NCBI RefSeq assembly: GCF_000620645.1
Contig: NZ_KK211160.1
Location: forward strand, 372,001-436,000
Origin: Nocardioides sp. URHA0032
Lineage (GTDB): Bacteria; Actinomycetota; Actinomycetes; Propionibacteriales; Nocardioidaceae
Length of the DNA: 64,000 nt
Direction of reading: 5' to 3'
Below, piece after piece: positions 42,246-50,418 of this stretch; the first letter of the stretch is position 1; each line of letters opens with the position of its first letter. The notes beneath the pieces are model-generated. The model did not search any database. It was not told where the DNA came from and was given only the letters and a program-made list of their open reading frames with translations. A program made the position numbers and the translations under genes.

Positions 42246-42281
42246 GGACACCGGGGTCCCGGTCTCTTGACGTCGAGAGGT

Positions 42282-43043
42282 CTAGGCCGGATCGGCCGGA
42301 TGCAGGGCGAGCGCCGACCGCGACCGCAGGTGCGCCTCGCAGTGCCGCACCAGCTCGGCGTACGCCGCCGCGCCCATCAGCTCGGTCAGCTCGGGCGCGT
42401 TGGTGACGTAGAGCGGCTCGACGTTGACGTGCGCCTCGGTGTTGCCGGAGCAGTACCAGTCGAGGTCGTGACCGCCCGGTCCCCACCCGCGCCGGTCGTA
42501 CTCGCCGATCGTCACCTCGGTGTACGTCGTGCCGTCCTGCCGGCTGACCTCGCGGAAGGTACGCCGGATCGGCAGCTGCCAGCAGACGTCCGGCTTGGTC
42601 TCGAGGGGGTTCTTGCCGAGCACGAACGCCAGTGCGTGCAGGGCGCAGCCCGCGCCGTTCTTGAAGTCCGGGCGGTTGTGGAACACGCATGCCTGCTGGC
42701 CGTCGACGGTGATGGTGAGCGTCTTGCGCTCGCCCTCGTCGTCGACCTCGATCCAGTCCTGCTTGCGCACCTTGCCGGCCGGCTTGTGCTGCCAGAGCTC
42801 GTCGTCGAGCATCCCGACGTACGCCGCGACCCGCTTCTCGTCGTCCTTGTCGGCGAAGTGGGCGCCGAGCGTGCAGCAGCCGACGTCAGGGGCGTCCGCG
42901 TAGATGCCGGGGCAGCCCTGGCCGAAGATGCACATGTACGACGACGTCAGCCAGGTGAGGTCGCACTTCAACACCTCGGTCTCGTCGGCGGGGTTGACGA
43001 ACTCGACGAACGCACGGGGGAACACCAGGTCGACTTCGGGCAC
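42282..43043 (-). CDS. Cys-rich conserved hypothetical protein
   Basis: A 253-residue soluble protein I cannot name. It has ten Cys residues, five of them clustered early (C27, C38, C44, C56, C57), ending in a GCC pair, then C119, C133, C154, C198 and C235. The cluster recalls the zinc/iron-chelating CxxxCC-type domains of YkgJ/DUF3109 proteins, but the spacing does not match exactly. Trp and His are also frequent. GTG start at 43043 with a -10 box TAGGGT (43055-43050) 6 bp upstream; divergent from ppx with only 33 bp between start codons. Confidence 0.6.
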   Translation of the reverse strand: MPEVDLVFPRAFVEFVNPADETEVLKCDLTWLTSSYMCIFGQGCPGIYADAPDVGCCTLGAHFADKDDEKRVAAYVGMLDDELWQHKPAGKVRKQDWIEVDDEGERKTLTITVDGQQACVFHNRPDFKNGAGCALHALAFVLGKNPLETKPDVCWQLPIRRTFREVSRQDGTTYTEVTIGEYDRRGWGPGGHDLDWYCSGNTEAHVNVEPLYVTNAPELTELMGAAAYAELVRHCEAHLRSRSALALHPADPA

Positions 43044-43049
43044 GGGGAA

Positions 43050-43070
43050 ACCCTACGTGCCTAGTAGCGT
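43050..43070. promoter_or_regulatory. Back-to-back divergent -10 boxes (Cys-rich protein / ppx)
   Basis: Minus-strand TAGGGT (43055-43050) serves the start at 43043, and plus-strand TAGCGT (43065-43070) the start at 43077. Nine bp separate the two boxes. Confidence 0.6.
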
Positions 43071-43076
43071 GGAGCC

Positions 43077-44012
43077 ATGCGTCTGGGCGTGCTCGACATC
43101 GGGTCCAACACCGGACACCTGCTCGTGGTGGACGCCCACCGCGGCGCCGCGCCGCTCCCGGCCTACTCCTACAAGCAGCCGCTGCGCCTCGCCGAGCACC
43201 TCGACGGGACCGGCGCGGTGACCGCTGCCGGCATCGACGCGCTGGCCGAGTTCACCGCCCAGGCACTGCGCGTCGCGGAGGACAAGGGCAGCGAGGACAT
43301 GCTGGCGTTCGCCACCTCGGCGGTGCGGGACGCGGTCAACAGCGAGGCCGTGCTGGCCCGGGTCCGCGAGCGGACCGGACAGGAGATCGCCGTGCTGTCG
43401 GGCGAGGACGAGGCGCGGCTGACGTTCCTCGCCGTCCGCCGGTGGTGCGGCTGGTCCGCGGGCCGGCTGTCGGTGTTCGACATCGGCGGCGGCTCCCTGG
43501 AGATCGCCGGGGGCGCGGACGAGGAGCCGGACGTCGCCTGGTCGCTGCCGCTGGGTGCGGCGCGGCTGGCCCGGCAGCACTTCGCCGGCGGTGTCCCCGA
43601 GGAGGACGACGTCCGGCAGATGCGCAAGGGGATCCGCGCCGAGATCGCCCGCGACGCGGGCCGGCTGCTGCGCGCCGGGACCCCCGACCGCGCGGCCGCG
43701 ACGTCGAAGACGTTCCGCTCGCTCGCCCGGATCTGCGGCGCGGCGCCCTCGGCCGACGGGCCGCTCGTGGCGCGCTGGCTGCAGCTCGCGACCCTCACCG
43801 AGTGGATCCCGAAGCTGGTCGCGATGACGCCGGGCGAGCTCGCCGGGCTGCCGGGTGTCTCGCCGAGCCGCAGCCACCAGGTGGTGCCCGGGGCGCTGGT
43901 CGCGGAGGCGGTGATGGACATCTTCGACCTGTCCGAGCTGGAGATCTGCCCGTGGGCGCTCCGCGAGGGTGTGATCCTCGAGCGGCTCGACCAGATCACG
44001 GCCGGACTCTGA
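43077..44012 (+). CDS. Ppx/GppA family phosphatase
   Basis: A 311-residue member of the exopolyphosphatase / guanosine pentaphosphatase family with ASKHA-fold ATP-like sites: LDIGSNTGHLLVVDA (about 4-18), FATSAVRDAVN (about 80-90), GEDEARLTFLAVRRW (about 108) and FDIGGGSLEIA (about 138). It lacks the C-terminal HD domain of the long form, so it is the short Ppx type acting on polyphosphate ends or pppGpp. Leaderless ATG after TAGCGT (43065-43070). The stop shares one base with the next gene. Confidence 0.85.
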   Translation: MRLGVLDIGSNTGHLLVVDAHRGAAPLPAYSYKQPLRLAEHLDGTGAVTAAGIDALAEFTAQALRVAEDKGSEDMLAFATSAVRDAVNSEAVLARVRERTGQEIAVLSGEDEARLTFLAVRRWCGWSAGRLSVFDIGGGSLEIAGGADEEPDVAWSLPLGAARLARQHFAGGVPEEDDVRQMRKGIRAEIARDAGRLLRAGTPDRAAATSKTFRSLARICGAAPSADGPLVARWLQLATLTEWIPKLVAMTPGELAGLPGVSPSRSHQVVPGALVAEAVMDIFDLSELEICPWALREGVILERLDQITAGL

Positions 44013-44803
44013 TGGCGCCGCGCATCGGCCTGTCGACGGTCTCGGTCTACCCGGAGTCGTCAGCGCACGCGTTCGGGTACGCCGCCTCGCTCGGGTACGA
44101 CGCCGTCGAGGTGATGGTCGGCATCGACGCGCTCAGCCAGCAGACCTCCGCGGTGAAGCAGCTCGCCGAGCACCACGGCGTCCCGATCAGCGCCGTGCAC
44201 GCGCCGTGCCTGCTGTTCACGCAGCGGGTCTGGGGCACCGAGCCGTGGGGCAAGCTGGAGCGCTCCGCCGAGATGGCGCAGGCCGTCGGGGCGGAGGTCG
44301 TCGTCGTCCACCCGCCGTTCCGCTGGCAGAAGACGTACGCCGCCGGGTTCGTCGAGGGCATCGCAGCCCTGGAGACGTCGACCGGCATCGCGTTCGCCGT
44401 CGAGAACATGTATCCGTGGCGGGCCTCGACCAGGCGCGGCATGGAGATGTACCTGCCCGGCTGGGACCCCTCCGAGGAGCCCTACGCCAACACCACCATC
44501 GACCTGTCGCACGCCGCGATCGCGCAGTCCGACCCGATCCTGATGGCCAGGCGGCTCGGCGACCGGCTGCGGCACATCCACCTGACCGACGGCACCGGCT
44601 CGGCCAAGGACGAGCACCTCGTGCCCGGGCGCGGCTCGATGGGCGCCGCACCGTTCCTGCGGCACCTGGCCAAGGTGGGGTTCGCCGGCGAGATCGTCGT
44701 CGAGATCAACACCCGCAAGTGCCGTGACGTGGTCGAGCGCGAGGCGGACCTGCGGGAGTCGCTCGAGTTCGCGCGCGAGCACCTCACGGTGGCGACCCCG
44801 TGA
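44012..44803 (+). CDS. Sugar phosphate isomerase/epimerase-like TIM barrel protein
   Basis: A 263-residue protein of the AP-endonuclease-2 / xylose-isomerase-like TIM barrel superfamily. Metal-site candidates are the Glu in YDAVEVMVG (about 31), His in VVVHPPFRW (about 94), Glu in FAVENMYPW (about 131), Asp/His in TTIDLSHAA and HIHLTDGTG (about 190), and Glu in IVVEINTRK near the end. Substrate unknown. It starts within the ppx stop (TGATGG) and overlaps the TetR gene by 4 bp, so ppx, isomerase and TetR are co-transcribed. Confidence 0.75.
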   Translation: MAPRIGLSTVSVYPESSAHAFGYAASLGYDAVEVMVGIDALSQQTSAVKQLAEHHGVPISAVHAPCLLFTQRVWGTEPWGKLERSAEMAQAVGAEVVVVHPPFRWQKTYAAGFVEGIAALETSTGIAFAVENMYPWRASTRRGMEMYLPGWDPSEEPYANTTIDLSHAAIAQSDPILMARRLGDRLRHIHLTDGTGSAKDEHLVPGRGSMGAAPFLRHLAKVGFAGEIVVEINTRKCRDVVEREADLRESLEFAREHLTVATP

Positions 44804-45396
44804 CGTCCGCGGCGCCGCGTCGCGGCCGCCGCCCCGGGGCGCCCGACACGCGCGCCGCGATCCTGGCCGCCGCCCGATCGTCGTTCGCCGCCCATGGGTA
44901 TGCCGCCACGACCGTCCGGTCCGTCGCCGCCGCCGCCGGTGTCGACGCGGCGCTCGTGCACCACTACTTCGGCACCAAGGACGACCTGTTCGTCGCGGCG
45001 CTCGAGCTGCCGGTCGACCCGCGCGCCGCGCTGGCGGGGGCGGCCGCCGAGGGCCCGGACGGTGCCGGGGAGCGGATGCTGCGGGTCTTCCTCTCGGTCT
45101 GGGACGACCCGGAGCTCCGGCTGCCGCTGCTGGGACTGGCCCGGGGGATGCTCGAGCCCTCGGGCCACCGGCTGCTGACCGACGGCTTCCTCCCGGCCGT
45201 GCTCCAGCCGGTCGGCGTCGCGCTGGGCATCGAGCGCCCCGACGTCCGGATGCCCCTGGTCGCCAGCCAGGTCATCGGGCTGATCCTGGTGCGCTACCTG
45301 CTCGAGGTGGAGCCGGTCGCGTCGATGCCCCCGGAGGACGTCGTCGCGATCTACGCCCCCACCCTCCAGCGCTACCTCACCGGGCCCTTGCCCTAG
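44800..45396 (+). CDS. TetR family transcriptional regulator
   Basis: A 198-residue regulator. After a basic arm (RRGRRPGAPDT) the helix-turn-helix ILAAARSSFAAHGYAATTV...VDAALVHHYFGTKDD (about 18-57) is typical; the C-terminal ligand domain is variable. GTG start overlaps the isomerase stop. The next two genes encode a drug-type ABC exporter, so this protein is likely its local repressor. I see no clear palindrome in the 28-bp gap before the ATPase gene. Confidence 0.88.
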   Translation: MTSAAPRRGRRPGAPDTRAAILAAARSSFAAHGYAATTVRSVAAAAGVDAALVHHYFGTKDDLFVAALELPVDPRAALAGAAAEGPDGAGERMLRVFLSVWDDPELRLPLLGLARGMLEPSGHRLLTDGFLPAVLQPVGVALGIERPDVRMPLVASQVIGLILVRYLLEVEPVASMPPEDVVAIYAPTLQRYLTGPLP

Positions 45397-45424
45397 GGGT
45401 CCGCGCCGGAGCACAATTCATCGC

Positions 45425-46138
45425 ATGGTGAAAAACGCGGTGGAGATCCACGACCTGCACGTCGTACGCGGGAGGCGCACCGTGCTCGAGCACCTCGACA
45501 TCACCGTCGGGGCTGGTGTCACCGGGCTCCTCGGACCGTCCGGCTGCGGCAAGTCCACGCTGATGCGCTGCCTGGTCGGGGTCCAGCAGGTCGCGGGAGG
45601 CGCCGTCTCCGTCTTCGGCGACCCCGCCGGCAGCAGCCGGCTGCGGGACCGGGTCGGCTACGTCACCCAGGCCTCGAGCGTCTACGACGACCTCACCGTC
45701 GACGAGAACCTCCGCTTCTTCGCCCGCGTGCTCGGCGTCGACCCGGCCCACGTGGACCGCGCGGTCGACGCCGTCGACCTCGACGACCACCGTGACCAGG
45801 TCGTCGGGCGGCTCAGCGGCGGGCAGCGCAGCCGGGCGAGCCTCGCCGTCGCGCTCCTGGGCGAGCCCGACCTGCTCGTCCTCGACGAGCCGACCGTCGG
45901 GCTCGACCCTGTGCTCCGCGCGGACCTCTGGCGGCTCTTCCACGACCTCGCCGACCGGGGCACCGCCGTGTTCGTCTCCAGCCACGTGATGGACGAGGCC
46001 GAGCGCTGCGACCGGCTGCTGCTGATGCGCGAGGGCCGGATCATCGCCGACGGCACGCCGACGGAGATCAAGGAGAAGGCCGGCGCCGGCAACATCGAGG
46101 ACGCGTTCCTCGCGATCGTCAGGGGGGCGGCCGCGTGA
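45425..46138 (+). CDS. ABC exporter ATP-binding protein (DrrA-like)
   Basis: A 237-residue ATPase with Walker A GPSGCGKST (about 39), the Q-loop TQAS, signature LSGGQRSRAS (about 131), Walker B LLVLDEPTVGLDP (about 153) and the switch His in SSHVMDEA (about 183). This is the drug/antibiotic exporter branch, paired with an ABC-2 permease. A TTGCCC-18-CACAAT promoter-like pair ends 7 bp before the ATG. Overlaps the permease gene by 4 bp. Confidence 0.88.
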   Translation: MVKNAVEIHDLHVVRGRRTVLEHLDITVGAGVTGLLGPSGCGKSTLMRCLVGVQQVAGGAVSVFGDPAGSSRLRDRVGYVTQASSVYDDLTVDENLRFFARVLGVDPAHVDRAVDAVDLDDHRDQVVGRLSGGQRSRASLAVALLGEPDLLVLDEPTVGLDPVLRADLWRLFHDLADRGTAVFVSSHVMDEAERCDRLLLMREGRIIADGTPTEIKEKAGAGNIEDAFLAIVRGAAA

Positions 46139-46866
46139 ACCCACGCATCCTGTTCGCCATCGCCGGCCGGGTGCTGGTCCAGCTGCGCCGCGACCGGCGC
46201 ACCCTCGCGCTCCTGCTGGTGCTGCCCTGCGTCCTGATCACCTTGCTGTGGTGGATGTTCAAGGACACGCCGGTCTTCGACGCGGTCGGTCCCGCGCTGC
46301 TGGCGATGTTCCCGTTCATCGTGATGTTCCTCGTGACCAGCGTGACCACGCTGCGCGAGCGCAGCAGCGGCACCCTCGAGCGGCTGCTCGCGATGCCGAT
46401 GGGCAAGCTGGACTTCCTGCTCGGGTACGGCGTCGCGTTCGGGGTGGTCGCGGCCGTGCAGTCCGCGCTCGCAGTCGCGCTCAGCGTCGGCTTCCTGGGC
46501 CTCGACGTGCAGGGCCCGGTCTGGCTGCTCACCGTCGTCGCCGTCGTCGACGCGGTGCTCGGCTCCGCGCTCGGGCTGTTCGTGAGTGCGTTCGCCCAGA
46601 CCGAGTTCCAGGCGGTCCAGTTCATGCCGGCGCTGGTGATCCCGCAGATCCTGCTCTGCGGGCTGTTCATCCCCCGCGACCAGCTGCCCGCCACCCTGGA
46701 GGCGGTCAGCAACGTGCTGCCGCTCAGCTACGCGGTCGACGCGATGCAGACCCTCACCAGCACCACCGCCACCGCGGACGTCTGGCAGGACCTCGCGGTG
46801 GTGGCGGGGTTCGCCCTGGCCGGCCTCGCGCTGGGGGCGGCCACGCTGCGCCGGCGTACCCCCTGA
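46135..46866 (+). CDS. ABC-2 type exporter permease (DrrB-like)
   Basis: A 243-residue membrane protein with six hydrophobic segments (about 22-40, 52-72, 101-125, 130-152, 160-180 and 215-235), and the conserved loop TTLRERSSGTLERLLAMPMG (about 76-95) typical of ABC-2 permeases. Together with the preceding ATPase it should export a hydrophobic compound or lipid; the TetR protein upstream suggests inducible resistance. GTG start overlapping the ATPase stop. Confidence 0.85.
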   Translation: MNPRILFAIAGRVLVQLRRDRRTLALLLVLPCVLITLLWWMFKDTPVFDAVGPALLAMFPFIVMFLVTSVTTLRERSSGTLERLLAMPMGKLDFLLGYGVAFGVVAAVQSALAVALSVGFLGLDVQGPVWLLTVVAVVDAVLGSALGLFVSAFAQTEFQAVQFMPALVIPQILLCGLFIPRDQLPATLEAVSNVLPLSYAVDAMQTLTSTTATADVWQDLAVVAGFALAGLALGAATLRRRTP

Positions 46867-46905
46867 AATCGGAGGTTCGGACCCTCCCGTCGTAGCCTGA
46901 GGGAC

Positions 46906-47841
46906 ATGTCGCTCCTCCGTCAGCCGCTCCTCCTCCTGGCCCGCAGCGCCGCGGTCAAGAAGGCGGTCAGCACCATGCCGGTCTCGGCCGGGATCGTCCG
47001 CAGCTACGTCCCCGGCGAGACCACCGCCACCGCCGTCGACGCCACCGCCGACCTGGTCGACGACGGGCTCCGGGTCACCCTGGACTTCCTCGGTGAGGAC
47101 ACCCTGGACGCCGAGCAGGCGGAGGCCACGGTGGCGGCGTACGTCGACCTCCTCGAGCAGCTCGCCGTCCGCGGGCTGACCCGGAGCGCCGAGGTGTCGG
47201 TCAAGCTCAGCGCCGTCGGGCAGGCCCTTCCGGACAACGGTCACAAGATCGCGCTCGAGAACGCCCGCACCATCTGTCGCGCAGCCCGCAACGCCGGCAC
47301 GACGGTGACGCTGGACATGGAGGACCACACCACCACCGACTCGACACTGGCGATCCTGCACGAGCTGCGCAAGGACTTCCCCGAGACCGGCGCGGTGCTG
47401 CAGGCGGCGCTGCGGAGGACCGAGGCCGACTGCCGCGCGCTGGCCCACGAGGGCTCACGGGTCCGGCTGTGCAAGGGTGCGTACCTCGAGCCCGAGCACG
47501 CCGCGTTCGTCGACAAGCTCGAGATCGACCGGTCCTACGTGCGCTGCCTCAAGGTGCTGCTCGCCGGCGAGGGCTACCCGATGATCGCCACCCACGACCC
47601 GCGGATGGTCCGGATCGCCTCGTCGCTGGCCAGCCGCTACGGCCGCACCCCGGGGACCTACGAGTTCCAGATGCTCTACGGCATCCGCCCCGAGGAGCAG
47701 CGGCGCCTGGCGAAGGACGGCGAGACCGTCCGGGTCTACGTCCCCTACGGCCTCGAGTGGTACGGCTACCTGATGAGAAGGCTCGCCGAGCGCCCGCAGA
47801 ACCTGACATTCTTCCTGAGGTCCCTGATCTCCAAGAAGTAG
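46906..47841 (+). CDS. Proline dehydrogenase
   Basis: A 311-residue monofunctional FAD enzyme oxidising L-proline to delta-1-pyrroline-5-carboxylate (P5C). Visible family segments are SVKLSAVGQ (about 101-109), LDMEDHTTTDSTL (about 137), RLCKGAYLEPEHAAF (about 187-201), TYEFQMLYGIRPEEQRRLA (about 246-264) and VYVPYGLEWYGYLMRRL (about 273). Leaderless ATG: TAGCCT (46893-46898) lies 7 bp upstream. It lies 7 bp before proC, whose product runs the opposite reaction; P5C dehydrogenase is not in the window. Confidence 0.93.
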   Translation: MSLLRQPLLLLARSAAVKKAVSTMPVSAGIVRSYVPGETTATAVDATADLVDDGLRVTLDFLGEDTLDAEQAEATVAAYVDLLEQLAVRGLTRSAEVSVKLSAVGQALPDNGHKIALENARTICRAARNAGTTVTLDMEDHTTTDSTLAILHELRKDFPETGAVLQAALRRTEADCRALAHEGSRVRLCKGAYLEPEHAAFVDKLEIDRSYVRCLKVLLAGEGYPMIATHDPRMVRIASSLASRYGRTPGTYEFQMLYGIRPEEQRRLAKDGETVRVYVPYGLEWYGYLMRRLAERPQNLTFFLRSLISKK

Positions 47842-47848
47842 GTACGAC

Positions 47849-48652
47849 ATGGCGCAGACCGCGATCCTCGGAGCCGGCGTGATGGGGGAGACCCTGCTGT
47901 CCGGCCTGGTCCGCGCCGGCCGCCGCGTCGACCACCTCCTGGTCGGCGAGAAGCGGGCCGACCGGGCCCGCGAGCTCGAGGAGCGGTACGGCGTCGCAGT
48001 GGTCGGCAACGCCGAGGCGGCCCGCAAGGCGGACACCCTCGCGCTCGTGGTCAAGCCGCAGGACATGGCGGACCTGCTCGACGAGATCGCCGGCGAGCTG
48101 CGCCCCGGCCAGCTCGTCGTCTCGCTCGCCGCCGGGATCACGACGGCGTTCATCGAGTCCCGGGTGCCCGAGGGCGTCGCGGTCGTCCGGGTCATGCCGA
48201 ACACGCCGGCCCTGGTCGACGAGGGCATGGCCGCGGTCTCGCCCGGCTCGCACTGCTCCGAGGAGCACCTCGCCGAGGCCGAGTCGCTGATGGCCTCGGT
48301 CGGGCGGGTCGTCCGGATCCCCGAGCGCCAGCAGGACGCGGTCACCGCGATCTCCGGCTCCGGCCCGGCCTACATCTTCTTCGTCGTGGAGTCGATGATC
48401 GAGGCCGGTGTCCACCTCGGCCTGCCGCGCGCGACCGCGACCGAGCTCGTCGTCCAGACCGTGGTCGGCTCGGCGAAGATGCTCCGCGAGACCGGCACCC
48501 ACCCCGTCGTGCTGCGCGAGCAGGTCACCTCGCCCGGCGGGACCACGGCCGCCGCGCTGCGCGAGCTCGAGGTGCACAAGGTCCGCGCGGCGTTCCTCGC
48601 CGCCATGGAGGCCGCCCGCGACCGCTCGCGGTCGCTCGCCGACGGCAGCTGA
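47849..48652 (+). CDS. proC: Pyrroline-5-carboxylate reductase
   Basis: A 267-residue NAD(P)H enzyme converting P5C to L-proline. The Rossmann motif ILGAGVMGETLLSGL (about 5-19), the VMPNTPALVDEGM segment (about 115-127) and the signature ISGSGPAYIFFVVESM (about 169) plus TSPGGTTAAALRELE (about 227) are intact. It shares a transcript with proline dehydrogenase (7-bp gap, no terminator). The 3' side opens into a region of tandem hairpin repeats. Confidence 0.93.
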   Translation: MAQTAILGAGVMGETLLSGLVRAGRRVDHLLVGEKRADRARELEERYGVAVVGNAEAARKADTLALVVKPQDMADLLDEIAGELRPGQLVVSLAAGITTAFIESRVPEGVAVVRVMPNTPALVDEGMAAVSPGSHCSEEHLAEAESLMASVGRVVRIPERQQDAVTAISGSGPAYIFFVVESMIEAGVHLGLPRATATELVVQTVVGSAKMLRETGTHPVVLREQVTSPGGTTAAALRELEVHKVRAAFLAAMEAARDRSRSLADGS

Positions 48653-48942
48653 CGGCGACACGCCGGCCGGTTTCTCCGGCTGACCGGAGAAACCCGACCG
48701 ACACGCCGCGCTGCCCCGGCGTGTCCGTCGGGTTTCACCCGACAAGGTCGGCCAGCGCGTGGTCTGTCGGGCATCGCGCGGGCGCGTGCCCGCAGCGCGG
48801 CGACACGCCGGCCGGTTTCTCCGGCTGACCGGAGAAACCCGACCGACACGCCGCGCTGCCCCGGCGTGTCCGTCGGGTTTCACCCGACAAGGTCGACCAG
48901 GGCGTCGGGTGTCCGGCATCGCGAGGCGTGTCCCCGCGGCGC
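48653..48942. repeat. Two tandem 145-bp units rich in hairpins
   Basis: Copies begin at 48653 and 48798; the first ~98 bp are identical and the rest has diverged. Each unit folds into at least three stems: GGTTTCTCCGG/CCGGAGAAACC with a CTGA loop, a 16-bp stem with one mismatch around CGACACGCCG...CGGCGTGTCC, and GTCGGGT/ACCCGAC. The block fills the gap between the convergent proC and the gene at 48952, so it can act as a two-way terminator. No open frame in it looks coding. Confidence 0.85.
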
Positions 48943-48951
48943 GGCGGCTGG

Positions 48952-49353
48952 CTACGGCCGGCCGCCGGCCGACGGCCGTGAGCGGGCACGCCGAGACCGG
49001 GTGAGCAGCCAGTGGGCGAGGAGCACGTTCGTGATCGCCGCGGCGGTCAGCATGAACACCCCGATGGCGTCGGTGGTGAGCTGGAACCACGAGGCGAGGT
49101 CCCCGGTGGACGACGACTCACAGGCCCCGCCCGCATTGCACGACCCGCTCCCGCTGCTCGCGTCGGGGTTCGCGCCGGGCACCAGTGCCAGGAGGCCGTA
49201 CGCCGCGTAGAAGGCGACCAGGCCCGCGAGGCCGGAGGGGAGCGCGAGTGCTGTCGCGGACAGGATCGCCACCGTGGAGTCGCCGGCGAAACCGGCACCC
49301 GCGAGCCCGGCCACCGTCCCGACGTACGCCATCGCGACGAGGCGGCCGATCAT
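48952..49353 (-). CDS. Small membrane protein
   Basis: A 133-residue protein with four hydrophobic segments (about 4-22, 28-50, 62-75 partly, 88-112) and a Ser/Gly/Cys-containing outer loop (GSGSCNAGGACESS) that could form a disulfide. C-terminus very Arg-rich. The family is not recognised. ATG at 49353 overlaps the TetR stop (ATGA), so it is the last gene of the TetR-controlled minus-strand operon. Confidence 0.55.
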   Translation of the reverse strand: MIGRLVAMAYVGTVAGLAGAGFAGDSTVAILSATALALPSGLAGLVAFYAAYGLLALVPGANPDASSGSGSCNAGGACESSSTGDLASWFQLTTDAIGVFMLTAAAITNVLLAHWLLTRSRRARSRPSAGGRP

Positions 49354-50042
49354 GACCGCAGGTCCCTGACCAGCCCGAGGACGTCGTCGACGAGCCCGCG
49401 AGCGACGGGCAGCCGGGCGAGCTTCACGAGCCGGTCCACGATAGGCACCAGGCCGGCGACCAGCCGCCGGCTGCGCTCCTGGCGCGGGCTGTCGTCGTAC
49501 ACCCAGAACAGCACCACGCCCATCTGCAGCAGCCACAGGAGCTCAGGCAGCTCGGCGCGGAGGTCCGCGGACGCCTTGACGTTCGAGCCGGTCACCAGCG
49601 TGCGGAAGACCCCGATGGAGGCGTCCCGGGCCGGGGCGGACTCGGGGCTGAACGGCGACAGCGGGCTGTGCGGGTCCGCGGCGTTGCGGAAGAACTCACC
49701 GGCGAACTCGTGGTGCGGCTCGGCGACGTACAGCCACGCGTCCAGCACGCCGCGCAGCCGCTGGTCGAACCGGCTGTCCCGCCCGAGGACCCGCTCCGCC
49801 GCCGCCTCGTGCTCGACCTGGAGCTGGTCGTAGAACGCCTGGATCAGGTGCTCCTTGGAGCCGAAGTAGTAATAGGCGTTCCCGAGGGAGACCCCGGCCT
49901 CGGTCGCGATCGCGCGCATCGTCGTCCGCCCGTAGCCGTCGCGGCTGAACAGCCGCATCGCAGCGTCCACGATGGTCTGCCTGGTCTGCTCAGCCTTGGG
50001 GGAGCGGGCGGCAGGGTCCGGCACAGTCATCAGCGTAGTCAC
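49350..50042 (-). CDS. TetR family transcriptional regulator (likely autoregulator)
   Basis: A 230-residue regulator. The helix-turn-helix IVDAAMRLFSRDGYGRTTMR...VSLGNAYYYFGSKE (about 24-63) is canonical; the large C-terminal domain (about 150 residues) should bind a ligand. It lies in the middle of a four-gene operon whose promoter carries two TTGAAC(A/G)TGTTCAA palindromes, the most likely sites for this protein. The start is GTG 50042, or ATG 50030, which overlaps the DCC gene less; sequence does not decide. Confidence 0.85.
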   Translation of the reverse strand: MTTLMTVPDPAARSPKAEQTRQTIVDAAMRLFSRDGYGRTTMRAIATEAGVSLGNAYYYFGSKEHLIQAFYDQLQVEHEAAAERVLGRDSRFDQRLRGVLDAWLYVAEPHHEFAGEFFRNAADPHSPLSPFSPESAPARDASIGVFRTLVTGSNVKASADLRAELPELLWLLQMGVVLFWVYDDSPRQERSRRLVAGLVPIVDRLVKLARLPVARGLVDDVLGLVRDLRS

Positions 50043-50418
50043 CCCCCGACGCGCCCCTGGAGCCCAACAGGTGACGGAGCCCGGCGGCGCCGTACGCCGC
50101 GGCGCGGGCCGTCGGCAGCAGCCGCGGGCTGGACAGCCGCTCGGCCAGCCCGCGGTAGGACCGGGTCGCCCACAGGCACATCACCCACGCCCGGTCGTGG
50201 ACCCACATCGCACCGTCCCCGCCGATCACGGTGACCTCCTCGAGGGTGCGCGCGTGGTCGAGGTCCGGGAACCGGCGCTGCGCCTCGAGCGAGCCGGCCG
50301 CGACCACGTCGAGCGGGACCAGCATCGGCTGCCGGGCCAGCCACCCCGCGAATCCCCGGCACAGCGGGCAGTCCGGGTCGGTGAGCACCGTCAGGCGCTC
50401 GACGGCCACCGCGGTCAT
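49990..50418 (-). CDS. DCC family (DUF393) thiol-disulfide-like protein
   Basis: A 142-residue protein with the DCC signature LTDPDCPLCRGFAGWL (about 12-27), a CxxC-containing motif resembling thioredoxin-fold redox sites, then FPDLDHA and the GAMWVHDRAWVMCLWATRSY segment of DUF393. No confirmed activity is known for the family; redox or membrane-stress roles have been proposed. ATG start overlapping the upstream gene by 4 bp; its 3' end overlaps the TetR gene by up to 53 bp, which is unusually long for this window. Confidence 0.75.
   Translation of the reverse strand: MTAVAVERLTVLTDPDCPLCRGFAGWLARQPMLVPLDVVAAGSLEAQRRFPDLDHARTLEEVTVIGGDGAMWVHDRAWVMCLWATRSYRGLAERLSSPRLLPTARAAAYGAAGLRHLLGSRGASGGDYADDCAGPCRPLPQG

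Noticed and set aside
48653..48942. CRISPR-like array
   Set aside because: Only two long 145-bp units, no spacers of constant length, no cas genes.
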